64,000 nucleotides of DNA from Nitricoxidireducens sp046726235. Its GTDB lineage: Bacteria; Pseudomonadota; Gammaproteobacteria; Burkholderiales; Rhodocyclaceae. This document shows, piece by piece, positions 31,257 to 39,096 of the stretch (its first letter is position 1; each line of letters starts with the position of its first letter). The stretch lies in NCBI GenBank assembly GCA_046726235.1, contig JBKPAD010000010.1, positions 124,001 through 188,000 on the forward strand. The letters run 5' to 3'. The notes under the pieces were generated by a model. The model had not been told where the DNA came from. It did not search any database and saw nothing but the letters and a program-made list of their open reading frames with translations. The translations under genes and the position numbers were made by a program.

Positions 31257-33992
31257 ATGCTCCAGGGCTGGGTCGTCGTCGCCGTCTCGCTGGCCTATCT
31301 CGGCATCCTCTTCGCCATCGCCTATTTCGCCGACCGGCGCGCGGATGCCGGCCGCTCGGTCATCGCCAACCCGACGGTCTACGCGCTCTCGCTCGCGGTC
31401 TATTGCACGACGTGGACCTTCTACGGCAGCGTCGGCCGCGCCGCCGCGACCGGCATCGGCTTCCTGCCGATCTACCTCGGGCCGACGCTGATGCTGGCGC
31501 TCGGCTGGTTCGTGCTGCAGAAGATGGTGCGCGTCGCCAAGGTCAATCGCATCACCTCGATCGCCGACTTCGTCGCCTCGCGCTACGGCAAGAGCCAGCT
31601 GCTCGGCGGCCTCGTCACCGTCATCGCCGTCGTCGGCGTCGTGCCCTACATCGCGCTGCAGCTGAAGGCCGTTTCCAACAGCTTCACGATCATCGTCAAC
31701 GCCCCGCAGATCGTCATGCCGGCGATGGAGGGTGCCGTGCCGCTGCTGCAGGACAGCGCGCTCTACGTCGCCATCCTGCTCGCCGCCTTCACCATCCTGT
31801 TCGGCACCCGCCACCTCGACGCCACCGAGCGCCACGAAGGCATGGTGGCGGCGATCGCGTTCGAGTCGGTCGTCAAGCTGATCGCCTTCCTCGCCGTCGG
31901 CATCTTCGTCACCTTCGGCATCCACGACGGCTTCGGCGACATCTTCGATCGCGCGCAGGAGGTACAGCGCCTGGCGGCGCTCACCGTCACGCCGGACACC
32001 GCCTCGAGCTACGGCAGCTGGGCTGCGCTGACCTTCCTCTCGATGCTCTCGGTGCTGCTGCTGCCGCGCCAGTTCCAGATCGCCGTGGTCGAGAACGTCA
32101 ACGAGCAGCACGTGCGCCGCGCCGTCTGGCTGTTCCCGCTCTACCTGTTCCTGATCAACATCTTCGTGCTGCCGATCGCGCTCGGCGGCCTGCTGCACTT
32201 CGAGGGCGGCGTCGACGCCGACACCTTCGTGCTGACGCTGCCGATGGCGCACGGCCAGGAGGCGCTGGCGCTGCTGGTATTCATCGGCGGCCTCTCGGCC
32301 GCGACCGGGATGGTCATCGTCGAGACCATCGCGCTGTCGACCATGGTCTGCAACGACCTGGTCATGCCGGCTCTCCTGCGCTGGTCGGCGCAGCGGCTGC
32401 ACGCGCGCCACGATCTCTCCGGCCTGCTGCTGGAGATCCGGCGCTGGGCGATCGCCGTGATCCTGATGCTCGGCTATCTCTATTTCCGCATCGCCGGCGA
32501 GGCCTACGCGCTGGTCAGCATCGGCCTGATTTCCTTCGCCGCCGTGGCCCAGTTCGCGCCGGCGGTGATCGGCGGGCTCTACTGGAAAGGCGGCACCCGC
32601 GACGGCGCGCTGGCCGGGCTGCTGGCCGGCTTTGCCGTGTGGGCCTACACACTGCTGCTGCCCTCGTTCGCCAAGTCGGGCTGGCTACCGGTCGACTTCA
32701 TGACGCACGGTCCGTTCGGCATCGAGTTGCTGCGGCCGCAGCAGCTATTCGGCCTCACCGGCCTCAACGAGATCAGCCACTGCCTGATCTGGAGCCTGCT
32801 CGTCAACCTCGGCGGCTATCTTGGCGTCTCGCTGCTGCGCGCGCCGGACGTGCGCGAGCTGCGCCAGGCGAATTCGTTCGTCGACGCACTCCAGGATCGC
32901 AGCGGCCTCGCCGGCTGGCGCGGCGGCGCGCACGCCGCGGACCTGCTGCCGCTGGCGGGGCGCTTCCTCGGCCACGAGCGCGCGCGCGACGCTTTCGTGC
33001 GCTACGCACGCAGCCGCGGCTTCGATTCGATCGAGCAGTTGCCGGCCGACGCCGACCTGGTCCATTTCGCCGAAGGCCTGCTCGCCGGCGGCATCGGCTC
33101 GGCCTCGGCACGCGTCATCGTCGCCTCCGTGGTGCAGGAGGAGGCGCTCGGCCTCGACGAGGTGATGAACATCCTCGACGAGGCCTCGCAGATCCGCTCC
33201 TACAGCCGCGAGCTGGAAGAGAAGTCGCGCCAGCTCGAGCGCGCGACCGCCGAGCTGCGCGCCGCCAACGAGCGCCTGCGCGAACTCGACCGCATGAAGG
33301 ACGACTTCATCTCCACCGTCACGCATGAACTGCGCACGCCGCTGACCTCGATCCGCGCCTTCTCCGAGATGCTGCACAGCGATCCGCGCATGGAACTGGT
33401 GGAGCGCGAGCGCTTCCTCGGCATCATCGTCGGCGAGACCGAGCGCCTGTCGCGCCTGATCAACCAGATCCTCGACCTCGCCAAGCTCGAATCGGGCCGC
33501 GCCGACTGGAGCGCCGGCGTCGAGGTCGATCTCTGCGACGTCGTGCGCGAATCGGCCGAGACCCTGGGCCAACTGTTCCGCGAGCGGCAGGTCGCGCTGG
33601 AAATCATGCCGACGCCGGGGCCGTGCCGCGTCATGGCCGACCGCGACCGCCTCGTGCAGGTGATGCTCAACCTGCTGTCGAACGCCGAGAAGTTCGTCGC
33701 GCCGCAGACCGGCCGCGTCGCCGTGAGCATCACGGCGCGCCGCGGCGAGGTCGAGGTCGAGGTCGCCGACAACGGGCCGGGCATCCGGCCGCAGGAGCAG
33801 GAATCGATATTCGAGAAGTTCCACCAGGGGGGGCAGGACATGCTGACCGACAAGCCCAAGGGCACCGGCCTCGGGCTGCCGATCAGCCGCCGCATCGTCG
33901 AGCATTTCGGCGGCCGTCTCTGGGTAGAGAGCAAACCCGGCCATGGCGCGCGCTTCAGGTTCACGTTGCCGCGCCTGGCAGGAGATAATTAG
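31257..33992 (+). CDS. Sodium-solute symporter fused to histidine kinase (CbrA/CrbS type)
   Basis: A 911-residue sensor. Residues about 1-545 form a sodium-solute symporter domain with some 13 helices. A STAC-like domain lies at about 570-645 (FVRYARSRGFDSIEQLPADA and following). A coiled coil (650-680) leads to the dimerisation domain with phosphoacceptor H690 in STVTHELRTPLTSIRAFSEM, then an ATPase domain with NLLSNAEKF, VADNGPGIRP and GTGLGLPISRRIVEHFGG. No PAS domain is evident, unlike many CbrA proteins. CrbS-type sensors control acs and acetate use in Vibrio and Pseudomonas; location here after acs and before a symporter supports acetate or a related acid as signal. The response regulator follows by 16 bases. 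Confidence 0.92.
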   Translation: MLQGWVVVAVSLAYLGILFAIAYFADRRADAGRSVIANPTVYALSLAVYCTTWTFYGSVGRAAATGIGFLPIYLGPTLMLALGWFVLQKMVRVAKVNRITSIADFVASRYGKSQLLGGLVTVIAVVGVVPYIALQLKAVSNSFTIIVNAPQIVMPAMEGAVPLLQDSALYVAILLAAFTILFGTRHLDATERHEGMVAAIAFESVVKLIAFLAVGIFVTFGIHDGFGDIFDRAQEVQRLAALTVTPDTASSYGSWAALTFLSMLSVLLLPRQFQIAVVENVNEQHVRRAVWLFPLYLFLINIFVLPIALGGLLHFEGGVDADTFVLTLPMAHGQEALALLVFIGGLSAATGMVIVETIALSTMVCNDLVMPALLRWSAQRLHARHDLSGLLLEIRRWAIAVILMLGYLYFRIAGEAYALVSIGLISFAAVAQFAPAVIGGLYWKGGTRDGALAGLLAGFAVWAYTLLLPSFAKSGWLPVDFMTHGPFGIELLRPQQLFGLTGLNEISHCLIWSLLVNLGGYLGVSLLRAPDVRELRQANSFVDALQDRSGLAGWRGGAHAADLLPLAGRFLGHERARDAFVRYARSRGFDSIEQLPADADLVHFAEGLLAGGIGSASARVIVASVVQEEALGLDEVMNILDEASQIRSYSRELEEKSRQLERATAELRAANERLRELDRMKDDFISTVTHELRTPLTSIRAFSEMLHSDPRMELVERERFLGIIVGETERLSRLINQILDLAKLESGRADWSAGVEVDLCDVVRESAETLGQLFRERQVALEIMPTPGPCRVMADRDRLVQVMLNLLSNAEKFVAPQTGRVAVSITARRGEVEVEVADNGPGIRPQEQESIFEKFHQGGQDMLTDKPKGTGLGLPISRRIVEHFGGRLWVESKPGHGARFRFTLPRLAGDN

Positions 33993-34008
33993 ATGCAGCG
34001 AGGAGACC

Positions 34009-34380
34009 ATGCAAAAAAAGATATTGATCGTCGACGACGAACCGAACATCGTCATTTCACTTGAATACCTGATGAAGAAGGAAGGATTCGCGGTCGCCAT
34101 CGCCAACGACGGCGATGCCGCGCTGACGATGGCGGCGAGCTTCCGGCCCGATCTGGTGCTGCTCGACGTCATGATGCCGAAGAAGTCCGGCTACGAGGTC
34201 TGCCAGCAGATGCGCGCCGACGCCGCGCTGGCCGACATCAAGATCCTCATGCTGACGGCGAAGGGCAGGGAATCCGAGGTCGCCAAGGGCGTCGCGCTCG
34301 GCGCCGACGCCTACGTCACCAAGCCGTTCTCGACCAAGGATCTGGTCGCGCGGGTGAAGTCGCTGCTGGGGATTGCATGA
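34009..34380 (+). CDS. Single-domain response regulator
   Basis: A 123-residue CheY-like receiver with no output domain. The phosphoacceptor is D53 (LVLLDVMMPKKSG), the acid pocket is VDDE near residues 8-11, and the switch lysine is in YVTKPFSTKDL. An AGGAG ribosome binding site precedes the ATG. It sits between the symporter-kinase and the kinase-like exonuclease, and its stop overlaps the latter's start (ATGA). With no DNA-binding domain it must act through protein contact, perhaps on the exonuclease or nucleotidyltransferases downstream. CrbR and CbrB proper have DNA-binding domains, so this differs. Confidence 0.92.
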   Translation: MQKKILIVDDEPNIVISLEYLMKKEGFAVAIANDGDAALTMAASFRPDLVLLDVMMPKKSGYEVCQQMRADAALADIKILMLTAKGRESEVAKGVALGADAYVTKPFSTKDLVARVKSLLGIA

Positions 34381-36551
34381 CCGCACGCATGCGCTTCGTG
34401 CTGGCCGTGCTCGTGCTCGGCCTGCTGATGACGGGGCCGTTCCTCGCCACGGTGGCCATCCTCGCCGCCGACCTGCAGCCGGCGGAACGGGAGGCGGCGA
34501 TGGACATTCTGGCGCCGCGGCTGCCCATCGGCGCCATGATGACCATCGTCGGCTTCGTGCTCGGCCTGCAGGTGCTGCGCCTGCTCTTCAAGCAATACGT
34601 GCAGGGGCTGCTGCGCATGGCGGAACACCTGCGCCTGATGCTCGGCGCCAACCGCAACTTCCGCGTCGCCGTCGAAGGGCCGCCGGAGGTGCGCGAGCTG
34701 GCGCGCGCCGCCAACGACCTGGCGCAGCAGCGCGACGAGCTGCTGACCGACGTCGAGGCGCAGATCGCGCGCGCCAAGGCCACGGTGGAGGAGGAGAAGA
34801 ACCGCCTTGCCGCGCTGATGTCGGAACTCACCCTCGGCGTCGTCGTCTGCAACCTCGACGGCCGCATCCTGCTCTACAACAGCCGCGCGCGCCTGCAGTT
34901 CAAGGCGCTCGCCGAAGGCCCGACGTCCATGAGCGGCGGCGCGCTGATCGGGCTGGGCCGCTCGATCTTCTCGATCCTCGAGCGCGGGCAGATCACGCAT
35001 GCGCTCGACAGCATCCAGCGCCGCATCGCCAAGGGCACCGCCGAGCCCTCGGCCAACTTCATCACCACCACGCGCACGGGCCAGTTGCTCCGCGCTCAAA
35101 TGGCTCCGGTGCTCGGCAGCGTTGCGGATAGCGAGACCGCAGCCGTCACCGGCTACGTGCTGACGATCGAGAACATCACCAAGAGCTTCGAGCGCGAGAC
35201 GCAGCGCGACCAGGTGCTGCACTCGCTGACCGACGGCAGCCGCTCCGCGCTCGGCAACATCCGCGCCGCCGCGGAGACGCTGCTCGACAGCCCCGAGATG
35301 GAAACGGACATGCGCGAGCGCTTCGTGCGCATCGTCGGCGACGAGGCCACCGGCATGAGCCAGCGCCTCGAGCAGACCATGAGCGCCTTCGCCGATTCGT
35401 TGAAGACGCGCTGGCCGCTCGAGGACATGCTCGGCGTTGACCTGCTGACGGCGGCGCAGCGGCGCATCGAGACGCAACTGTCGCTGATGACCAAGACCGA
35501 GGAGATCGACGACAGCCTCTGGATCCGCGCCGACAGCTTCGCGCTGATCCAGGCCATGACGTTCCTCGCCGCGCGGCTCTCCGAGCATTACGAGATCCGC
35601 GAGCTGCGCGTGCGCCTCAGCGCCGAAGGCAAGATGGCCTTCGCCGACCTCATCTGGTCGGGTCCGCCGGTGTCGTCGGAGACGCTCTACACCTGGGAAC
35701 TCGAGCCGATGAACATCGGCGCCGAGAGCAGTCCGCTGACGCTGCGCGACGTCATGGAGCGCCACGGCGGCGAGATCTGGTACCAGCGCGACAAGGCCGC
35801 GCACCGCGCCTTCTTCCGCATCGTGCTGCCGGTGGCGGTGCCGCCCGAAACGACGGCCGAGGCGCCGCTGCCGCAGGCGCAGCGCGGCGGCAGCCGCCCC
35901 GAGTACTACGACTTCAACCTGTTCGAATTCAGCGACACCTCGATCGACCTCGACCGCAAGCTGTCCTCGCTCGCCTACTCGGTGTTCGATACGGAAACCA
36001 CCGGGCTCGAACCCTCGGCCGGCGACGAGATCATCCAGATCGGCGCCGTGCGAGCGATCAACGGCCGCCTGCTGCGACAGGAGATCTTCGACCAGCTCAT
36101 CGATCCGCGCATTCCGCTCAAGCCCGAAGGCATCCCCATCCACGGCATCACCGAGGACATGGTGCGCGGCCAGCCGACGATCGACGCCGTGCTGCCGGCT
36201 TTCCACGAGTTCTGCAGCGACACGGTGCTGGTCGCGCACAACGCCGCCTTCGACATGCGCTTCCTCCAGCTCAAGGAGGACAGCACCGGCATCCGCTTCA
36301 CCCAGCCGGTGCTCGACACGCTGCTGCTGTCGGCGGTGATCCATCCAAACCAGGAATCGCACCGCCTCGAGAGCATCGCCGAGCGCCTCGGCATCAACGT
36401 CATCGGCCGCCACACGGCGCTGGGCGACGCCTTCGTCACCGGCGAGGTGTTCCTCAAGATGGTGCCGCTGCTCGCCGACATGGGCATCGTCACCTTGCGC
36501 CAGGCGCTCGAGGCGGCCGAGAAGACCTACCTGGCGCGGGTCAAGTACTGA
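34377..36551 (+). CDS. Membrane pseudokinase fused to DEDDh 3'-5' exonuclease
   Basis: A 724-residue protein in three parts. Two membrane segments (about 5-30 and 52-72) and a HAMP-like coiled segment (75-150) lead to a PAS-like domain (150-265, LTLGVVVCNLDGRILLYNSR). Residues about 270-490 look like a histidine kinase that has lost its residues: LTDGSRSALGNIRAAAETLL stands where SHELRTPL would be, with no histidine, and the ATP-lid motifs are missing although MERHGGEIWYQ remains. Residues about 530-715 are an intact DnaQ-type exonuclease (D538 and E540 in FDTETTGL, D626 in HNAAFDMRF, H679 and D684 in HTALGD). Relatives are known beside CrbS-like sensors; the substrate is unknown. Confidence 0.9.
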   Translation: MTARMRFVLAVLVLGLLMTGPFLATVAILAADLQPAEREAAMDILAPRLPIGAMMTIVGFVLGLQVLRLLFKQYVQGLLRMAEHLRLMLGANRNFRVAVEGPPEVRELARAANDLAQQRDELLTDVEAQIARAKATVEEEKNRLAALMSELTLGVVVCNLDGRILLYNSRARLQFKALAEGPTSMSGGALIGLGRSIFSILERGQITHALDSIQRRIAKGTAEPSANFITTTRTGQLLRAQMAPVLGSVADSETAAVTGYVLTIENITKSFERETQRDQVLHSLTDGSRSALGNIRAAAETLLDSPEMETDMRERFVRIVGDEATGMSQRLEQTMSAFADSLKTRWPLEDMLGVDLLTAAQRRIETQLSLMTKTEEIDDSLWIRADSFALIQAMTFLAARLSEHYEIRELRVRLSAEGKMAFADLIWSGPPVSSETLYTWELEPMNIGAESSPLTLRDVMERHGGEIWYQRDKAAHRAFFRIVLPVAVPPETTAEAPLPQAQRGGSRPEYYDFNLFEFSDTSIDLDRKLSSLAYSVFDTETTGLEPSAGDEIIQIGAVRAINGRLLRQEIFDQLIDPRIPLKPEGIPIHGITEDMVRGQPTIDAVLPAFHEFCSDTVLVAHNAAFDMRFLQLKEDSTGIRFTQPVLDTLLLSAVIHPNQESHRLESIAERLGINVIGRHTALGDAFVTGEVFLKMVPLLADMGIVTLRQALEAAEKTYLARVKY

Positions 36552-37633
36552 TGACCGATTCGGCCGGCGACATCGTCCTCGGACCGCTCGGCGCGCGGCT
36601 GTCGGATCTCGTCGCCCGCGTGGACGCGGCCGCAGGCGTCGACGCGCTGGTGGCGCTGGCGTCCGAGCTGCACGCGGTCGGCGTCGAGCTCGCGGCCGGC
36701 GACGCCGGCGCCGCCATGACGACGCGCGTGGTCACGTCGCTCAACGACCGCCTGAGCCGGCAGGTGATCGCCGCCGTCGCGCGCCGCCACCGCCTGCCGG
36801 CGGCATCCTGGTGCTGGCTCGCGTTCGGCTCGGAGGGGCGCGGCGAACAGACCTTCGCCACCGACCAGGACAACGGCCTCGTCTTCAGTGCCGCGGGTGC
36901 CGGCGAGGCGCAGGCATTGCGGCCGCTGTTCGAGCCGTTCTGCCGCGAGGTCAACGAGGCGCTCGCGGCCTGCGGCTTCGCGCTCTGCCCGGGGCAGATC
37001 ATGGCCGGCAATCCGTCCTGGTGCCTGTCGCTCGACGAGTGGCGCGAGCGCTTCAGCAGCTGGATACGCACGCCCGAGCCCGAAGCGCTGCTGAACGCCA
37101 CCATTTTCTTCGACTTCCGCCCGCTCTGCGGCGATGCCGCGCTGGCGGAAAGGATGCGCGCCCACCTGCTCGGCCTGACGGCATCCAACGACGCCTTCAT
37201 CCGCATGATGGCCAACAACGCGCTGGTCGTCGCGCCGCCGCTCGGCCTGCTCGGCGAGATCGTCGCCGCCGGGGACGAGGAGGGCGGCGTCGACCTCAAG
37301 AAGCAGGGCGCGCGGCTGTTCGTCGACGCGGCGCGCATCTTCGCGCTCGCCGGCGGCGTGGCGGAGGTCGGCACGGTGCCGCGCCTGCGTGCCGTCGGGC
37401 AGTCGGGCCGCCTCTCGCACGGCGAGGCGGCGGCCGCCGAGCAGGCCTTCGGCGAGTTGCAGCGCATGCGCCTCGGCATCCAGGTCGAGGCGCTGCAGGC
37501 CGGCGCCGTCGCCGGCAATCGCGCCCATCCCACGCGCCTCAATGCGTTCGAGCATCGCGTCCTCAAGGAATGCTTCCGCCAGGCGCGGCGCCTCCAGCAG
37601 CAAGTCAAGACCGTCTTCAATCTCGAAGCCTGA
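36551..37633 (+). CDS. GlnD-like (DUF294) nucleotidyltransferase
   Basis: A 360-residue protein made of a DUF294-type nucleotidyltransferase domain and the DUF294 C-terminal helical domain. The active-site motif is FGSEGRGEQTFATDQDNGL with G93, S94 and catalytic D105 and D107 preserved. Compared with the neighbour at 37649 it lacks the CBS domains and is otherwise colinear, so the two are tandem paralogs. The start ATG overlaps the last base region of the exonuclease gene (TGATG). Family members resemble the uridylyl-transfer part of GlnD; the substrate, protein or small molecule, is unknown. Confidence 0.87.
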   Translation: MTDSAGDIVLGPLGARLSDLVARVDAAAGVDALVALASELHAVGVELAAGDAGAAMTTRVVTSLNDRLSRQVIAAVARRHRLPAASWCWLAFGSEGRGEQTFATDQDNGLVFSAAGAGEAQALRPLFEPFCREVNEALAACGFALCPGQIMAGNPSWCLSLDEWRERFSSWIRTPEPEALLNATIFFDFRPLCGDAALAERMRAHLLGLTASNDAFIRMMANNALVVAPPLGLLGEIVAAGDEEGGVDLKKQGARLFVDAARIFALAGGVAEVGTVPRLRAVGQSGRLSHGEAAAAEQAFGELQRMRLGIQVEALQAGAVAGNRAHPTRLNAFEHRVLKECFRQARRLQQQVKTVFNLEA

Positions 37634-37648
37634 GACAGGTTCCAAACC

Positions 37649-39091
37649 ATGATCCACAAGAGCAACGTCCGTCTCACCCTGCACAGCCAACTGGCCGCAC
37701 TGATCCGCAAGAAGCCTGTCGTCGCGACGCCGGACGCGACGGTGCACGACGCCGTCCAGGCGATGGCCGAGGCCCGCGTCGGGTCGATCGTCGTCGTCGA
37801 GCCGGAAAGCGGCCGGCCGATCGGCATCTTCACCGTGCGCGACCTGCTGTACCGCGTCGCCGCCGTTTCCTGCGACCTCGACCGCATGCTGATGTCGGTG
37901 ATGAGCGACGGCGACCTGGTGGTGCTCAACTGGCGCTCGACCGTCTATCAGGCCTCGCTGGTGATGGCGCGCCACGGCATCCACCACGCCATCGTCGTCG
38001 ACGCTTCGGGCCGTCTCGCCGGCGTCGTCTCGCAGGACGACATCTACGAACTGCAGAGCGGCGGCGGCAAGGCCATTTCCGGCGCCATCCGCAACGCGCG
38101 CGACATGGACGGCCTCGTCGCCGCGGCGGAGGACATCCGCCACCTGGCCGAGCGCATGCTGGCCGAAGGCGCCGCCGCCGAGCCGCTGACGCAGTTGATC
38201 TCCTCGCTCAACGACCACCTGACGACGCGCATCCTCGAACTGACGCGGCTCGACTTCGATCTGCCGAAGACAAACTGGTGCTGGCTGTCGTTCGGCTCCG
38301 AGGGCCGCTTCGAGCAGACGCTGTCGACCGACCAGGACAACGGCCTGATGTTCGCCGCACGCAAGGAAGAAGCGCCGGCCATGCGCGAACGCTTCCTGCC
38401 CTTCGCGCGTGCCGTCAACGAGCGCCTCGCCGCCTGCGGCTTCCCGCTCTGCAAGGGCAACGTGATGGCGAGCAACCCGGAGCTGTGCCTGTCGGCCGAA
38501 GAGTGGCAGAACAAGTTCTCGGGCCTGCTGCGCGCCGGCAATCCGCAGGCGCTGCTCGACGCCACGATCTATTTCGATTTCCGCGCCATCTTCGGCGAGG
38601 AATCGCTGGCCGAGGACCTCCGGGCCTGGATGCTGGCGACGGTGCCCAGCAGCCCGCTGTTCCTGCGCTTCATGGCGGAGAACGCGGTGAAGGTGCCGCC
38701 GCCGCTCGGCATGCTGCGCGATTTCAACTTCGACAAGAACGAGACCTTCCCGCACACGCTCGACCTCAAGGCCGGCGGCTCGCGCCTGTTCGTCGACGTG
38801 GCGCGCATCCTCTCGCTCGCCAACGGCATCGCCGAGACCGGCACGGCGGAGCGCCTGCGCGCGCTCGCCGAGCGCGGCAAGCTTGGGCGCGACGACATCG
38901 ACGCGGTGGTCGATGGCTTCTTCTTCGTGCAGCAGCTGCGGCTGCGCGAGCAGCAGGCGGGTACGCCGGCGGGGCTGGCGAACCGCGTCGATCCGGACCA
39001 GTTGAACGAACTCGACCGCTACATCCTTAAGGAAGCCTTCAAGCAGGCGAAGAAGCTGCAGAGCCGCCTCCAGCTCGAGTACCGGCTGTAA
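37649..39091 (+). CDS. CBS-domain DUF294 nucleotidyltransferase
   Basis: A 480-residue protein. Two CBS domains (about 20-75 and 85-138, with GIFTVRDLLYRV and LAGVVSQDDIYEL) would bind an adenine nucleotide such as AMP, ATP or SAM. They precede a nucleotidyltransferase domain with FGSEGRFEQTLSTDQDNGL (G216, S217, D228, D230) and a helical C-terminal domain. No cyclic-nucleotide-binding domain, which many relatives have, is present. It follows its paralog by 15 bases and precedes the symporter by five. A link between energy charge (AMP made by Acs) and nucleotidyl transfer is plausible inference. Confidence 0.9.
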   Translation: MIHKSNVRLTLHSQLAALIRKKPVVATPDATVHDAVQAMAEARVGSIVVVEPESGRPIGIFTVRDLLYRVAAVSCDLDRMLMSVMSDGDLVVLNWRSTVYQASLVMARHGIHHAIVVDASGRLAGVVSQDDIYELQSGGGKAISGAIRNARDMDGLVAAAEDIRHLAERMLAEGAAAEPLTQLISSLNDHLTTRILELTRLDFDLPKTNWCWLSFGSEGRFEQTLSTDQDNGLMFAARKEEAPAMRERFLPFARAVNERLAACGFPLCKGNVMASNPELCLSAEEWQNKFSGLLRAGNPQALLDATIYFDFRAIFGEESLAEDLRAWMLATVPSSPLFLRFMAENAVKVPPPLGMLRDFNFDKNETFPHTLDLKAGGSRLFVDVARILSLANGIAETGTAERLRALAERGKLGRDDIDAVVDGFFFVQQLRLREQQAGTPAGLANRVDPDQLNELDRYILKEAFKQAKKLQSRLQLEYRL

Positions 39092-39096
39092 CCCGG

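Noticed and set aside
37631..37642. TGAGACAGGTTC, matching the end of the foldback element
   Set aside because: Only 12 bases match and no partner arm or internal element sequence is present; it covers the stop codon of a nucleotidyltransferase gene and may be chance.
36527..38755. Open minus-strand frame of about 740 codons opposite the nucleotidyltransferases
   Set aside because: Same composition artefact; the plus-strand genes have conserved catalytic motifs and overlapping starts.
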